Part shown: piece after piece, positions 8,324 to 17,200 of the stretch | How the letters are laid out: the number at the start of each line of letters is the position of its first letter | How positions within the stretch are numbered: position 1 is the first letter of the stretch | NCBI RefSeq assembly: GCF_001746915.1 | Contig: NZ_MJGC01000044.1 | Coordinates: 1-64,000 of the forward strand | Reading direction: 5' to 3' | DNA: 64,000 nucleotides | Source of the DNA: Desertifilum tharense IPPAS B-1220 | GTDB taxonomy: Bacteria > Cyanobacteriota > Cyanobacteriia > Cyanobacteriales > Desertifilaceae | Position numbers and translations under genes: made by a program | Notes under the pieces: model-generated | Databases searched by the model: none | Seen by the model: the letters and a program-made list of their open reading frames with translations, nothing else | What the model was told of the DNA's origin: nothing

Positions 8324-9498
8324 GCAAGACGCACAATCTCTTCATCAGGTAACGCTTCCGATAGCGGTAGATAAACTATTTTTTCGCTTAAATGTTCTGG
8401 CGTTAAATAATTGCCTGAATTCTCCGATTGAGTCTGGAGATGGGTTAAGCTAGTATTCCCCCGCGTGGCATCAAAGCCATTTTCTCGGAGTTTTTGAATC
8501 AGCAAGTCTGGGTTATCTGCCAGAATTGGAAATACCCAAAAGGAGTGAAAATTGGTCTGATTTCCAGGGTAAACAATCTCTGGGGAAAGATTGGCAATTA
8601 AAAGGCGTGCTTTAGCTTCCCGATTTTTGAACCAAAGATTATCAAAACTTCGCAATCTATGCCACAAGAGTTGGCGCATTCCTTGGGGTGGACGATATCT
8701 GATTTTAGCCATTAAGTCTCCCCCACTGAAGCCTCTGGTTAGAGCATTAATGGTTGTGTCTGGATTAAGTTTTAATTTCAATAAAACAGCAATAAGCTGT
8801 TGATAAATTAGCGGAATTGAGAGAAACTTCAATCCGCAATATTTTAAAACTCGCCGATAAAACCAAAGTTCGCTGCGCTGGGGATAGCTAGCCTCAATTT
8901 GTCTCATCTGTTCGGTGAGAGTAGAATCTTTGATAGATGCGATCGCACTCCCTAACGCTGTACAGGACTTGATTGGACCAAAACTGAACAAGCTGACATC
9001 GGCTTGCGGATCGCCGCAATAGGACTCCCCGCAAAAAGCCTGCGCGCAATCTTCAATTACCAGAATTTGATGTTTTTGACAAACCTCAAGCAGCGGTTGG
9101 ATATCAATAACTGTGCCAAATAAATGAACAACTAACAAGATTTTACTTTGGGGCGAAATCAAAGCTTCTAATTGCTGGATATCCGGTTTAAGGGTATCAA
9201 AATCAATCTCAATGGGGACTAAAACTAACCCATGTCGCCGAACAATCTCCCCCATATCTCGAATATTCACCGCACTCATTAACACTTCGCTTCCTGGCGG
9301 TAAATTTAGCGCTTGTAACAGCAAATCAAACGCAGTTCTCACAGAAAGCGTCACTAAAACTTGCTTATCTCCCTGTTGAAACTGCTTTAGGATAGGGGGT
9401 GGTTGAGAATCCTGTTTGAGAATACCGGAAAATAGACTAAAAATCAGATCCGCAAAGCTAATTTGCAACCGAAGTCGCGGATATAAACGAGTGAACAT
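8281..9498 (-). CDS. DegT/DnrJ/EryC1/StrS-family PLP aminotransferase
   Basis: A 405-residue PLP-dependent enzyme of the sugar-aminotransferase type. The cofactor site is visible: D150 in LVIEDCAQAF holds the pyridine nitrogen, and K177 in SFGPIKSCTALGSA forms the Schiff base. This family usually transaminates nucleotide-linked keto-sugars for lipopolysaccharide, capsule or glycan decoration, using glutamate or glutamine. No sugar-nucleotide gene is adjacent, so the substrate is unknown. The N-terminus (FTRLYPRLRLQISFADLIF) is hydrophobic but too short to call a membrane anchor. It overlaps the convergent TPR gene by 43 bases. Confidence 0.82.
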   Translation of the reverse strand: MFTRLYPRLRLQISFADLIFSLFSGILKQDSQPPPILKQFQQGDKQVLVTLSVRTAFDLLLQALNLPPGSEVLMSAVNIRDMGEIVRRHGLVLVPIEIDFDTLKPDIQQLEALISPQSKILLVVHLFGTVIDIQPLLEVCQKHQILVIEDCAQAFCGESYCGDPQADVSLFSFGPIKSCTALGSAIASIKDSTLTEQMRQIEASYPQRSELWFYRRVLKYCGLKFLSIPLIYQQLIAVLLKLKLNPDTTINALTRGFSGGDLMAKIRYRPPQGMRQLLWHRLRSFDNLWFKNREAKARLLIANLSPEIVYPGNQTNFHSFWVFPILADNPDLLIQKLRENGFDATRGNTSLTHLQTQSENSGNYLTPEHLSEKIVYLPLSEALPDEEIVRLAQMVNSFLCKPIPA

Positions 9499-9526
9499 AC
9501 ATTAGAGAGGGAGTGCTGAATACCGA

Positions 9527-9608
9527 GTCGCGTAGGTTGGGTTGAGGTACGAAACCCAACACAACCCATGCTGCTGTTCCGACAACAACATGGGACTGTT
9601 TCAGCAGA
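9527..9608. repeat. Palindromic dispersed repeat, family A copy 2
   Basis: GTCGCGTAGGTTGGGTTGAG with GGTACGAAACCCAACACAAC matches the copies at 6184 and 34876. The downstream arm has diverged to CATGCTGCTGTTCCGACAAC followed by a short inverted ACAACATGGGACTGTTTCAG. It lies between the aminotransferase and aldehyde dehydrogenase genes. Confidence 0.75.
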
Positions 9609-9630
9609 ATAGAAGAAAACCAATTGCAGA

Positions 9631-11166
9631 TCAATTATCTAAAAATCGAATTCCCTGAGCGAGGGGTAACGCGGTACCATAATTAATGGTGTTGGTAACG
9701 CGCCGCATATAGGCTTTCCAGGAGTCGCTTCCTGACTCTCTTCCGCCACCCGTTTCTTTCTCGCCACCGAATGCGCCGCCAATTTCTGCACCAGAAGTCC
9801 CGATGTTAACATTGACGATGCCACAATCGGAACCCGCAGGTGAAAGGAAATATTCGGCTTCGCGGAAATTTTCGGTAAAGATGGCAGAAGAGAGGCCTTG
9901 GGGGACGTTATTATGAATTGCGATCGCCTCTTCTAAGGTCTCATAACGCATGACGTAGAGGATCGGCGCGAATGTCTCCTCTTGTACAATAGCCGCATCG
10001 GGACTAATTTCCACAATCGCCGGATGTACGTATACCCCACCTTTGGGTACGCCTTCAGTAATGCGATCGCCTCCAAAGATTTTACCCCCTTGCTGGCGGG
10101 CTGTCTCTAGGGCCGCTTGCATCTTCTCCCCAGAGGCGCTATCAATTAAGGGGCCGACTAAAACGCCATCTTGATTTGGATCGCCAATGGGTAGGGAACG
10201 ATAAACTTTCTGTAAGCGTTCCACTAGGCTATCTGCAATACTGTTGTGAACGATTAAACGGCGTAAAGTAGTACAACGCTGTCCGCAGGTTCCCACGGCT
10301 GCAAAGGCGATCGCTCTTATTGCTAATTCTAAATTAGCCGAAGGTGCGACAATCATCCCATTATTCCCGCCTAACTCTAGCAAACTTCTCCCCAACCGTT
10401 GGGCGACGGTAGTTGCAACCGCCCGACCCATTGGGATAGAACCCGTTGCCGAAATTAAGGGTAAACTAGGGTGAGATGCGAGTGTTTGTCCCACATCTAC
10501 TTTCCCGATAACGACGCTACAGACTTCCGGGGGAACATCGGGTAAAGTTGCGATGGCGCGTTGTACCAAATGCTGACAGGCTAGCGCACATAATGGCGTT
10601 TTCTCCGAAGGTTTCCAAACCATCGGATCGCCGCAGACTAATCCAATCATCGCATTCCATGCCCATACTGCCACCGGGAAATTAAAGGCAGTGATCGCTC
10701 CCACAGGGCCTAAAGGTAGCCATTGTTCCATTAAACGATGATCCGGGCGCTCGCTGGCAATTGTCAAGCCATATAACTGACGCGATAAACCTACTGCAAA
10801 ATCGCAGATATCAATCCATTCTTGCACCTCCCCCAAGGCTTCCTGGGGAATCTTACCCGCTTCTAGGGTAATCAATTCGGCTAAAATAATTTTATGCTGC
10901 CTCACCTGTTCGGCGATGCGGCGAACAAGTTCTCCCCGCTGAGGTGCAGGTACAGTACGCCAGTGGCGAAACGCTTGGCTAGCGGCTTCCACGGCTTGAT
11001 TGACTTGAGCAGGTGTGGCAAGCTGGATAGAAGCGATCGCACTCCCATCAATCGGCGAGACTACCTCTATTTTCTCACCTAAACCCATCTCCGCAGACTT
11101 GCCAATCCAAACTCCCGGTTGGGGTTGCTGAAGAGAATTAAAGCCTAATGCTTGTAGGTCTAACAT
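9631..11166 (-). CDS. Aminoadipate-semialdehyde / piperideine-6-carboxylate dehydrogenase (ALDH7 family)
   Basis: A full-length 511-residue aldehyde dehydrogenase. The catalytic thiol is C298 in GTCGQRCTTLRR and the general base E264 in LLELGGNNG; NAD-binding WKPSEKTPL is present. The GQRCTT context and overall look match the ALDH7 (antiquitin) group, which oxidises alpha-aminoadipate semialdehyde, in equilibrium with piperideine-6-carboxylate, to 2-aminoadipate in lysine catabolism. The gene lies 86 bases downstream of a saccharopine/lysine-dehydrogenase-like gene on the same strand, which strongly supports a lysine-degradation role. Substrate choice is inferred from family and neighbour. 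Confidence 0.85.
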   Translation of the reverse strand: MLDLQALGFNSLQQPQPGVWIGKSAEMGLGEKIEVVSPIDGSAIASIQLATPAQVNQAVEAASQAFRHWRTVPAPQRGELVRRIAEQVRQHKIILAELITLEAGKIPQEALGEVQEWIDICDFAVGLSRQLYGLTIASERPDHRLMEQWLPLGPVGAITAFNFPVAVWAWNAMIGLVCGDPMVWKPSEKTPLCALACQHLVQRAIATLPDVPPEVCSVVIGKVDVGQTLASHPSLPLISATGSIPMGRAVATTVAQRLGRSLLELGGNNGMIVAPSANLELAIRAIAFAAVGTCGQRCTTLRRLIVHNSIADSLVERLQKVYRSLPIGDPNQDGVLVGPLIDSASGEKMQAALETARQQGGKIFGGDRITEGVPKGGVYVHPAIVEISPDAAIVQEETFAPILYVMRYETLEEAIAIHNNVPQGLSSAIFTENFREAEYFLSPAGSDCGIVNVNIGTSGAEIGGAFGGEKETGGGRESGSDSWKAYMRRVTNTINYGTALPLAQGIRFLDN

Positions 11167-11252
11167 CGTTATTGTTAGGGTATCCTTTTGAGGGCGATCG
11201 CTCCAAGTTTATGTCATCTGATGATAGCAAATCGCCCGTCTTCCAACCCAGT

Positions 11253-12341
11253 TTATCGAGTCGAGTAGTAATATTGCCCAAAACGGTTATTAATAAACGC
11301 TTCAAAGGGAATTTGTTCTTGTTTAATTATCCCCTTTTCGGGTAAATCTCCGCGAACGTGCAAATCGAGAACCGCACACAAAGAGGCGGCTGTGGTAATT
11401 TGAATGGAACCCCAATGTTCGCCGTAGAATTCGCCGTGATAAATCTTTCTGGCGTCGCTGACTTGAACGTATTGACCATTTTTCCAGCCGCTAACCGTCG
11501 CGCCAATGAGGACGACATCCTGTTGCGTAGTGGGAATCGCTTGCTCTAAAATATCCTTGAGGATCTCCCGGCGATCGCCTAAACCCAATTCCTGAATTAA
11601 AAACGACATCAGGTAGCGATGTCCTTTATGGCGAATTGTCTTATAACCCAGGTTCCTCACCTTCCCTTCTAGCGTATCTGCGAGGGTTCCCAACCCGCCA
11701 GAGGTATTAAACGCCTCATACTCCACCCCATCCAGGGAAAAATATTCTATCTCTTCTAACGGCATCACCTCCACCCGTCGTCCGTTGCGAATGGCATCGC
11801 AGGGGTTACAGTATTGGTTAATCAACCCCTCTGTAGACCAAGTGAGGTTATACATCAACATATTAGACGGATACAGGGGTAAAGCCCCCACCCGCATTTT
11901 CACCTCCTCTAGCTTTTCAAAGCCGTGACAGAGGTGATAGGCGAGAATGCTGATGAAACCTGGCGCTAAACCGCATTGAGGTACAAACACTTGCTTGGCT
12001 GTCGCGTTTTGGGCGATCGCTCTGACTGCACTCGTCGTCGCCAAATCTTCGGTAACATCAAAATAGCTAATTCCTGCTTGCAAGGCGGCGCGCGCAATGC
12101 CAGGATTAACCCAATAGGGACAAGCTGAAACAACGCTTTGTTGTCCTTGGAGATATTTAACCAGCATTGCCTCATCGTTGACATCCAGCAATACCGTTTT
12201 GATGGGTAACGTTGCGGCTAACCGATCCAACGCCTCAGCATTGGTATCTCCCACACAAACGCTATAGTCTCCACTGTAATGCAAGAGTTTGGCGATCGTT
12301 GCCCCAATCTTACCCGCCCCTAGGATCGTTACGGAATGCAT
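11253..12341 (-). CDS. Saccharopine dehydrogenase-like / lysine 6-dehydrogenase-like oxidoreductase
   Basis: A 362-residue protein with an N-terminal Rossmann fold (VTILGAGKIGATIAKLL) and a saccharopine-dehydrogenase-type C-terminal domain (GGLGTLADTLEGKVRNLGYKT cut short here). The ATG is preceded by AAAGGAGA. Two readings are possible. A saccharopine dehydrogenase would release glutamate and aminoadipate semialdehyde but needs a lysine-ketoglutarate reductase, not seen here. A lysine 6-dehydrogenase, which has the same fold and size, would make the semialdehyde directly from lysine. Either feeds the downstream ALDH7 enzyme. The proteins form an apparent two-gene operon. Confidence 0.8.
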   Translation of the reverse strand: MHSVTILGAGKIGATIAKLLHYSGDYSVCVGDTNAEALDRLAATLPIKTVLLDVNDEAMLVKYLQGQQSVVSACPYWVNPGIARAALQAGISYFDVTEDLATTSAVRAIAQNATAKQVFVPQCGLAPGFISILAYHLCHGFEKLEEVKMRVGALPLYPSNMLMYNLTWSTEGLINQYCNPCDAIRNGRRVEVMPLEEIEYFSLDGVEYEAFNTSGGLGTLADTLEGKVRNLGYKTIRHKGHRYLMSFLIQELGLGDRREILKDILEQAIPTTQQDVVLIGATVSGWKNGQYVQVSDARKIYHGEFYGEHWGSIQITTAASLCAVLDLHVRGDLPEKGIIKQEQIPFEAFINNRFGQYYYSTR

Positions 12342-12484
12342 AAGTTGTCTCCTTTGGGTTAATTTTTAGTTTTAATTTAAAAATTCCCCCTATTGTGCCG
12401 GATCTATTCCGGACAAAAAGATAAGTTGCAAACATTTACACTTGTGGCGGGAGGTTCCGACAGGAGTTTTAAGCGCTAAAACAA

Positions 12485-14110
12485 TCAACCTTGGGGTTTG
12501 TCATACTCCACCTGCCCGTAGTCTAGCTTAATAATCCGGTCGGCTAGGTGAAAGTAATGGTCATCGTGACTAATAACCAGGATAGCCTTACCGCGATCGC
12601 GCAATTTGCTCAATAACTCGGTGTAGAATAACTCCTTAAATACCGGGTCTTGATCGGCTGCCCATTCGTCAAATAGATAAATCGGGCGATCTTCCAGGTA
12701 TGCTGTCAGTAGAGCTAACCGCTTGCGTTGACCTTGAGATAGCGCCGTTGTTGAAAGTCTCCCCGCTTCTAACCTCACCTTATGGTCTAAACGCAGTTGC
12801 TGGAGATAAGCCTGCGCCTGCGCCTCCAAATTTAGCGTATCTATCCCCAAAAACCGATCGAATAAATAGAAATCTGCGAAAATAGCCGAGAAATGCTGGC
12901 GATACCATTCCCGGTTTTCTGAAGTAATGCGTTTCCCGTCTAAATAAATCTCTCCGGCTTCGGGAATGTATAACCCAGTAATCAACTTTGCTAGGGTAGA
13001 CTTACCGCTACCATTTCCCCCGACAATAAACACCAGTTCTCCCGGTTGTAACTTTAAATCTACCGGGCCGAGGGTAAAATGGCTGTCCTCGCTTTCCCCC
13101 CGATAGCGATGCGTCACCCCTTGTAAAGATAACGCTTGCCAAGTGTAATGAATATCAGTGGGAACCGAAACCTGTTCGGCGGAGTTGGCTAGCGATAACC
13201 CTAAAGACTGAATTTTCTCTAACGCAATACTAGCGCGGCTGAGAATCGGCAGTTGATTGACTAGCCGTTCCATCGGTAACATCAAATAGGTAAACGTGAG
13301 AACATATCCCGATAGCGTTTCCGCTGGCAGTTGCATAAACTGGGGTAAAGCAAACAACACAAACCCCACCGCAAAGAAGAAGATGAGTTTTCCCCAACTC
13401 GAAGTTACGGCGAATAGGGTTAAGCCATCAACGCTATAACGGCGAAACCTCCCGGCGGTGGGTTGTAAGTCTTCTTGTAAAAAGGCTTGTCTGCGCCAAT
13501 AATGCAGCTTCAGTTCCTTGGTTCCTTCGGTGACGGTGCGAAAATTAGCGAATAAAATATCCTGCTGTTCCCTCGCCTTGGCTAACAGCCGCTTTCCCCG
13601 CCTCAACAACCAGCGACAGCTACCTAAAGCCACCACCGTCAGCAGACAAACCAGCACAAACACTCGAAACGATAGCCAGTTAATATAAGCCAAACAACCC
13701 GCAACCGTGGCTAAGTCAATGCAGAGAAAGGGAACCAGCCGAACTGCATCCGTTACCGCCTGTACGTCATCGGTTAGCGTCGCCATCAGTCGCGGTATCC
13801 CTAACCCTTCCAAGTGAGTCAACTCAGAACCCAGTATTTGCTGACAGAGGGTGAGGCGCAATTGAAAAATGGCCTGCTGCGCTAACCGAATTAGCGTCAT
13901 TTGCGAGATGATACTGGTGATTAAAGCAATAAACGCAATGCCAGCAAACCCCCAAGCCGCCAGCCGCAAAGACTCCGCCGAACCCTGACTCACCGCTAAA
14001 CTGATAATGGCAATGAGACTGGCACTACTGATGCCACTCACGAACCCGGTACCAATTGCGATCGCCAGCATACCCCAAGACGACCGCAATAGAAAAACAA
14101 TCAACTGCAT
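12485..14110 (-). CDS. Cyclic-peptide-type ABC exporter (SyrD/YojI family), fused permease-ATPase
   Basis: A 541-residue half-transporter: six membrane helices in residues 1-290, then an ATPase with Walker A VGGNGSGKST (364-373), signature LSQGQ (457-461) and Walker B plus Glu YLFDEW (478-483). The sequence FDEWAADQDPVFKELFY after Walker B is characteristic of the SyrD/PvdE/YojI group, which exports peptides or siderophore precursors. No nonribosomal-peptide or RiPP gene is visible nearby, so the cargo is unknown. The gene is divergent from the B12/radical-SAM gene, with 94 bases between them. Confidence 0.85.
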   Translation of the reverse strand: MQLIVFLLRSSWGMLAIAIGTGFVSGISSASLIAIISLAVSQGSAESLRLAAWGFAGIAFIALITSIISQMTLIRLAQQAIFQLRLTLCQQILGSELTHLEGLGIPRLMATLTDDVQAVTDAVRLVPFLCIDLATVAGCLAYINWLSFRVFVLVCLLTVVALGSCRWLLRRGKRLLAKAREQQDILFANFRTVTEGTKELKLHYWRRQAFLQEDLQPTAGRFRRYSVDGLTLFAVTSSWGKLIFFFAVGFVLFALPQFMQLPAETLSGYVLTFTYLMLPMERLVNQLPILSRASIALEKIQSLGLSLANSAEQVSVPTDIHYTWQALSLQGVTHRYRGESEDSHFTLGPVDLKLQPGELVFIVGGNGSGKSTLAKLITGLYIPEAGEIYLDGKRITSENREWYRQHFSAIFADFYLFDRFLGIDTLNLEAQAQAYLQQLRLDHKVRLEAGRLSTTALSQGQRKRLALLTAYLEDRPIYLFDEWAADQDPVFKELFYTELLSKLRDRGKAILVISHDDHYFHLADRIIKLDYGQVEYDKPQG

Positions 14111-14204
14111 TTAGACGTTACCCGCTATCATGTGCGGTTAAGAGGGTAGATTGCATCTTACCCCAAACTCTGTAGGGCCTTTAACTGCGTGAGGAATTGT
14201 CCTA

Positions 14205-15818
14205 ATGACAGGTACCTTAACCCCCCCTAACCCAGTCACCACACCCCAAACCCGCTATACTCCCCGCAACCTGCGCCGCATTCTCTGTGTCTTCCCCAAA
14301 TACAGCCGTTCTTTTGGCACGTTTCATCACGCCTATCCCCTGATGCGGAATGTTCGCGCCTTTATGCCTCCCCAAGGGTTGCTGATAGTCGCCGCCTACT
14401 TACCCCAACAATGGGATATCCGGTTTATTGATGAAAATGTGCGTTCGGCAACAAAAGCCGATTACCAATGGGCGGATATTGTGATTGTCAGCGGGATGCA
14501 CATCCAACGTCCGCAAATTAATGAGATTAACGAACTCGCACACCAAGCCGGTAAAATAACTATCGTTGGCGGTCCTTCGGTTTCCGGTTGTCCAGAATAT
14601 TACCCCGATTTTGACATTGTTCACATCGGCGAATTGGGCGATGCGACGGATGCAATGATTGAATATATCGATTGTCATACCGAACGCCCCTCCCAACAAG
14701 TTCGTTTTGAAACCCAAGAACGCTTACCCTTAACTGAATTTCCCACACCTGCCTATCACAAACTGGCGTTAGACCGCTATTTTCTGGCGAATATTCAATT
14801 TTCTAGCGGCTGTCCCTATCGTTGCGAATTTTGCGATATTCCCGAACTTTACGGGCAAAATCCCCGGATGAAAACGCCGCAACAAGTGCTTCAAGAACTC
14901 GATGCCATGCTAGAAGCGGGAAATCCAGGTGCAGTCTATTTTGTTGATGATAATTTTGTTGGAAATCGCCGCGCTGTCGCCGAACTTTTACCCCATTTAA
15001 TCGATTGGCAAAAAAGCAATGGCTATCCGCTGCAATTTGCTTGCGAAGCGACATTAAATCTAGCGCAAAGTCCCAAGTTATTAGAAATGATGCGGGAAGC
15101 TTATTTCTGTACAGTCTTCTGTGGGATTGAAACGCCGGAACCGCAAGCTCTGAAAGCAATTTCTAAAGACCAAAACCTCAGTTTACCAATTTTAGATGCG
15201 GTTAAAACTCTCAATAAATACGGGATGGAGGTCGTTTCTGGAATTATTATCGGACTCGATACCGACACGCCAGAAACTGCCGATCATATCTTAGAATTTA
15301 TCCGCTTGTCCAATATCCCAATGTTGACAATCAACCTACTTTATGCATTGCCAAGAACTCCCCTATGGCGGCGTTTGGAAACAGAAGGAAGGCTAATTTT
15401 AGATGAAAGCCGGGAATCCAATGTAGACTTTTTAATGCCTTACGAAGAGGTTGTGAAAATGTGGCAGCGCTGCATTACGGAAGCTTACGATCCAGACTTT
15501 TTATATCAGCGTTTTGCCTATCAGTGCGAGCATACCTATCCTAACCGCATTAAGGTTCCCAATAGTCCGGCGCGCGTCTCGAAGAAGAATATCCAAAAAG
15601 GTTTAACCATGTTAGGTAAAATCTTACTCAGGGTTGGCGTTTTTAGCAACTACCGCCAAACCTTCTGGCAAATGGCAAAACCAGCTTTAAAGAAAGGCAA
15701 AATTGAACAGGTGATTCACGTCGGTTTAGTCGCCCATCATTTAATTAAATTTACTCAAGAATGCGCCAGAGGTGAAGAGTCTGCTTCGTTCTATTCTCAA
15801 AAGTTACGCAGAAGTTAG
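14205..15818 (+). CDS. hpnP: B12-binding radical-SAM enzyme, HpnP-like (hopanoid C-2 methylase)
   Basis: A 537-residue protein with an N-terminal cobalamin-binding domain (about 25-165), a radical-SAM core with the 4Fe-4S motif CPYRCEFC (C203, C207, C210), and a C-terminal DUF4070-type region. As I recall the family, features shared with HpnP are the opening VFPKYSRSFGTFHHAYPL, FMPPQGLL, VSGMHIQRPQ, CDIPELYGQNPRMKTP, and the terminal ASFYSQKL. HpnP methylates hopanoids at C-2 to give 2-methylhopanoids. GAGGAA precedes the ATG by nine bases. Cyanobacteria have related paralogues of other function, so the precise product is not certain, and no squalene-hopene cyclase gene is in the window. Confidence 0.65.
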   Translation: MTGTLTPPNPVTTPQTRYTPRNLRRILCVFPKYSRSFGTFHHAYPLMRNVRAFMPPQGLLIVAAYLPQQWDIRFIDENVRSATKADYQWADIVIVSGMHIQRPQINEINELAHQAGKITIVGGPSVSGCPEYYPDFDIVHIGELGDATDAMIEYIDCHTERPSQQVRFETQERLPLTEFPTPAYHKLALDRYFLANIQFSSGCPYRCEFCDIPELYGQNPRMKTPQQVLQELDAMLEAGNPGAVYFVDDNFVGNRRAVAELLPHLIDWQKSNGYPLQFACEATLNLAQSPKLLEMMREAYFCTVFCGIETPEPQALKAISKDQNLSLPILDAVKTLNKYGMEVVSGIIIGLDTDTPETADHILEFIRLSNIPMLTINLLYALPRTPLWRRLETEGRLILDESRESNVDFLMPYEEVVKMWQRCITEAYDPDFLYQRFAYQCEHTYPNRIKVPNSPARVSKKNIQKGLTMLGKILLRVGVFSNYRQTFWQMAKPALKKGKIEQVIHVGLVAHHLIKFTQECARGEESASFYSQKLRRS

Positions 15819-15832
15819 GTAGACTGACATCT

Positions 15833-15946
15833 TGCACCGGTGCCAGAAACCGGGTTTCTCGACGAAAAATTAAGGGTTTCAGCTTGAGTAATTGGCAAGA
15901 AACCCGGTTTCTCAGACCTTACTCAGGATGGTGCAAGATCTGAAGT
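15833..15946. repeat. Fold-back dispersed repeat, family B copy 1
   Basis: It starts ACTGACATCTTGCACCGG and ends GGTGCAAGATCTGAAGT, so the ends are imperfect inverted repeats. The interior carries AAACCGGGTTTCT and AAGAAACCCGGTTTCT as a second inverted pair. The same arrangement recurs at 27424-27516. No ORF lies inside; the shape is that of a small non-autonomous (MITE-like) element. Confidence 0.75.
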
Positions 15947-16044
15947 AGATTCACCTCTTGCATCAGTTGTATTACCCGCCGGGGACTTAACTCCCTGGCT
16001 GGATGTTGGGTTTCCTACGTCAACCCAACCTACTATAGTTCTTT

Positions 16045-16086
16045 AGCACTCAGCACTCAGCACTCAGCACTCAGCACTCAGCACTA
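16045..16086. repeat. Heptanucleotide tandem repeat (CACTCAG)n
   Basis: About six direct copies of the 7-mer CACTCAG just upstream of the minus-strand tRNA-Ser 3' end. The same heptamer occurs in arrays at 32950-33160, 38880-38985 and 50456-50505. This is the short tandemly repeated repetitive (STRR) sequence type known from filamentous cyanobacteria. Confidence 0.85.
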
Positions 16087-16093
16087 TTAAAAA

Positions 16094-16178
16094 CGGAGAG
16101 GGTGGGATTTGAACCCACGGTACCTTTCGGTACACTCGATTTCAAGTCGAGCGCGATCGACCACTCTGCCACCTCTCC
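16094..16178 (-). tRNA. tRNA-Ser (anticodon UGA)
   Basis: On the minus strand an 85-base tRNA runs from GGAGAGG to CCTCTCC plus discriminator G. The anticodon loop CTTGAAA within the stem CTCGA/TCGAG gives UGA, serine. A long variable arm (GTGTACCGAAAGGTACC) marks it as a class II serine tRNA, and the T loop is GGTTCAAATCC. CCA is not encoded. Confidence 0.96.
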
Positions 16179-16211
16179 AAAAGGATAGCGATTTCTATCA
16201 TATCGCATTCT

Positions 16212-17126
16212 TTAGGCGGGTTGTACGACTTGAGGGGAAAGTTGATAGAGATTTTCTTGGGAAACGATTTCGCCGTTTAGATTAGCCCAGATCAGAGAGG
16301 CTTGGGTAACTTGACCTTTTTCGAGGGTGACGAGGGAAAAGTTACGTTGTTCTTGGCTTTGGGTTGTGACGATCCGGGGAACGCGGGCGGCGTTGAGGTA
16401 AACTGTGCCTTCAGGACTGACGGCTAGAGATTTCCTCAGTTGGGTTTGGGTGTGGCGCAGGTGGTGGTGCATATGTCCAAAGGCGACGAGGGGAATGGTT
16501 TTGCCTAAACGACGGGTTTGGGCGATCGCCTCGGCAAAATCCGGGTCGCCAAAATCGCCTCCCAAGGGATTCCAATCCTTGCCGCAGGGGTCTTCAGCTT
16601 TGTCTCCTAGTCCGGTTGGGCCGCAATGACCTAAAAACAGAACCGTGTCGTACTTCGCCTGTTTAACGGCTGCTACAATCCGCTCTGTGGACTGTTGAAA
16701 ATCCTCCACCCCAAAGCGATCGCGATAAAATGCCGCATTCTTCCAGTCCGGGCCGCCCCAACTAAACGGGCGACTGCCCACCACTGTTAAATTAAACTCA
16801 GGAAAATCCAGCTTGTTATAACCCACATGGGTTTCGCCCAGTAAATCGAGTTGTTGCTGCACCCGATCTTCCAAATTCCGGTCGTAGGGACATTGACGCT
16901 GACCCCAAGGCGAGGCCGTATACCAGCAATCATGATTGCCAGTAATAGCCGCTTTGGGAAGCTTGAGATCGGCGATCGCGCTGACAACCGGGATCGACTC
17001 ATTACCAAAATCCCCAACAAACAAGACTAAATCAATCCCCAACGCCTTGAGAATCTCTCCATCCGTGGCATCCCATCGATCGTGGATATCGCCCACCACA
17101 GCAATTGCGATCGCTTTTCTACTCAT
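16212..17126 (-). CDS. Metallophosphoesterase, TIGR04168-like family
   Basis: A 304-residue calcineurin-type phosphoesterase with all metal-binding motifs: VVGDIHDRW, FVGDFGNE, ITGNHDCWY, LGHCGPTG and FGHMHHHL. These coordinate a two-metal centre. Long homologues with DPCGKDWNP-like segments are conserved in cyanobacteria and plants (TIGR04168) with no defined substrate. There is no signal peptide, so it is cytoplasmic. It is oriented with its promoter away from the tRNA and stands alone. Confidence 0.85.
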   Translation of the reverse strand: MSRKAIAIAVVGDIHDRWDATDGEILKALGIDLVLFVGDFGNESIPVVSAIADLKLPKAAITGNHDCWYTASPWGQRQCPYDRNLEDRVQQQLDLLGETHVGYNKLDFPEFNLTVVGSRPFSWGGPDWKNAAFYRDRFGVEDFQQSTERIVAAVKQAKYDTVLFLGHCGPTGLGDKAEDPCGKDWNPLGGDFGDPDFAEAIAQTRRLGKTIPLVAFGHMHHHLRHTQTQLRKSLAVSPEGTVYLNAARVPRIVTTQSQEQRNFSLVTLEKGQVTQASLIWANLNGEIVSQENLYQLSPQVVQPA

Positions 17127-17200
17127 TCAGCGCCTTCTTTCTATGCCTCTTTATCCAGGATAGACCTTCAACCGGGCTGAATGCTGGGAGGATTGCCGCA

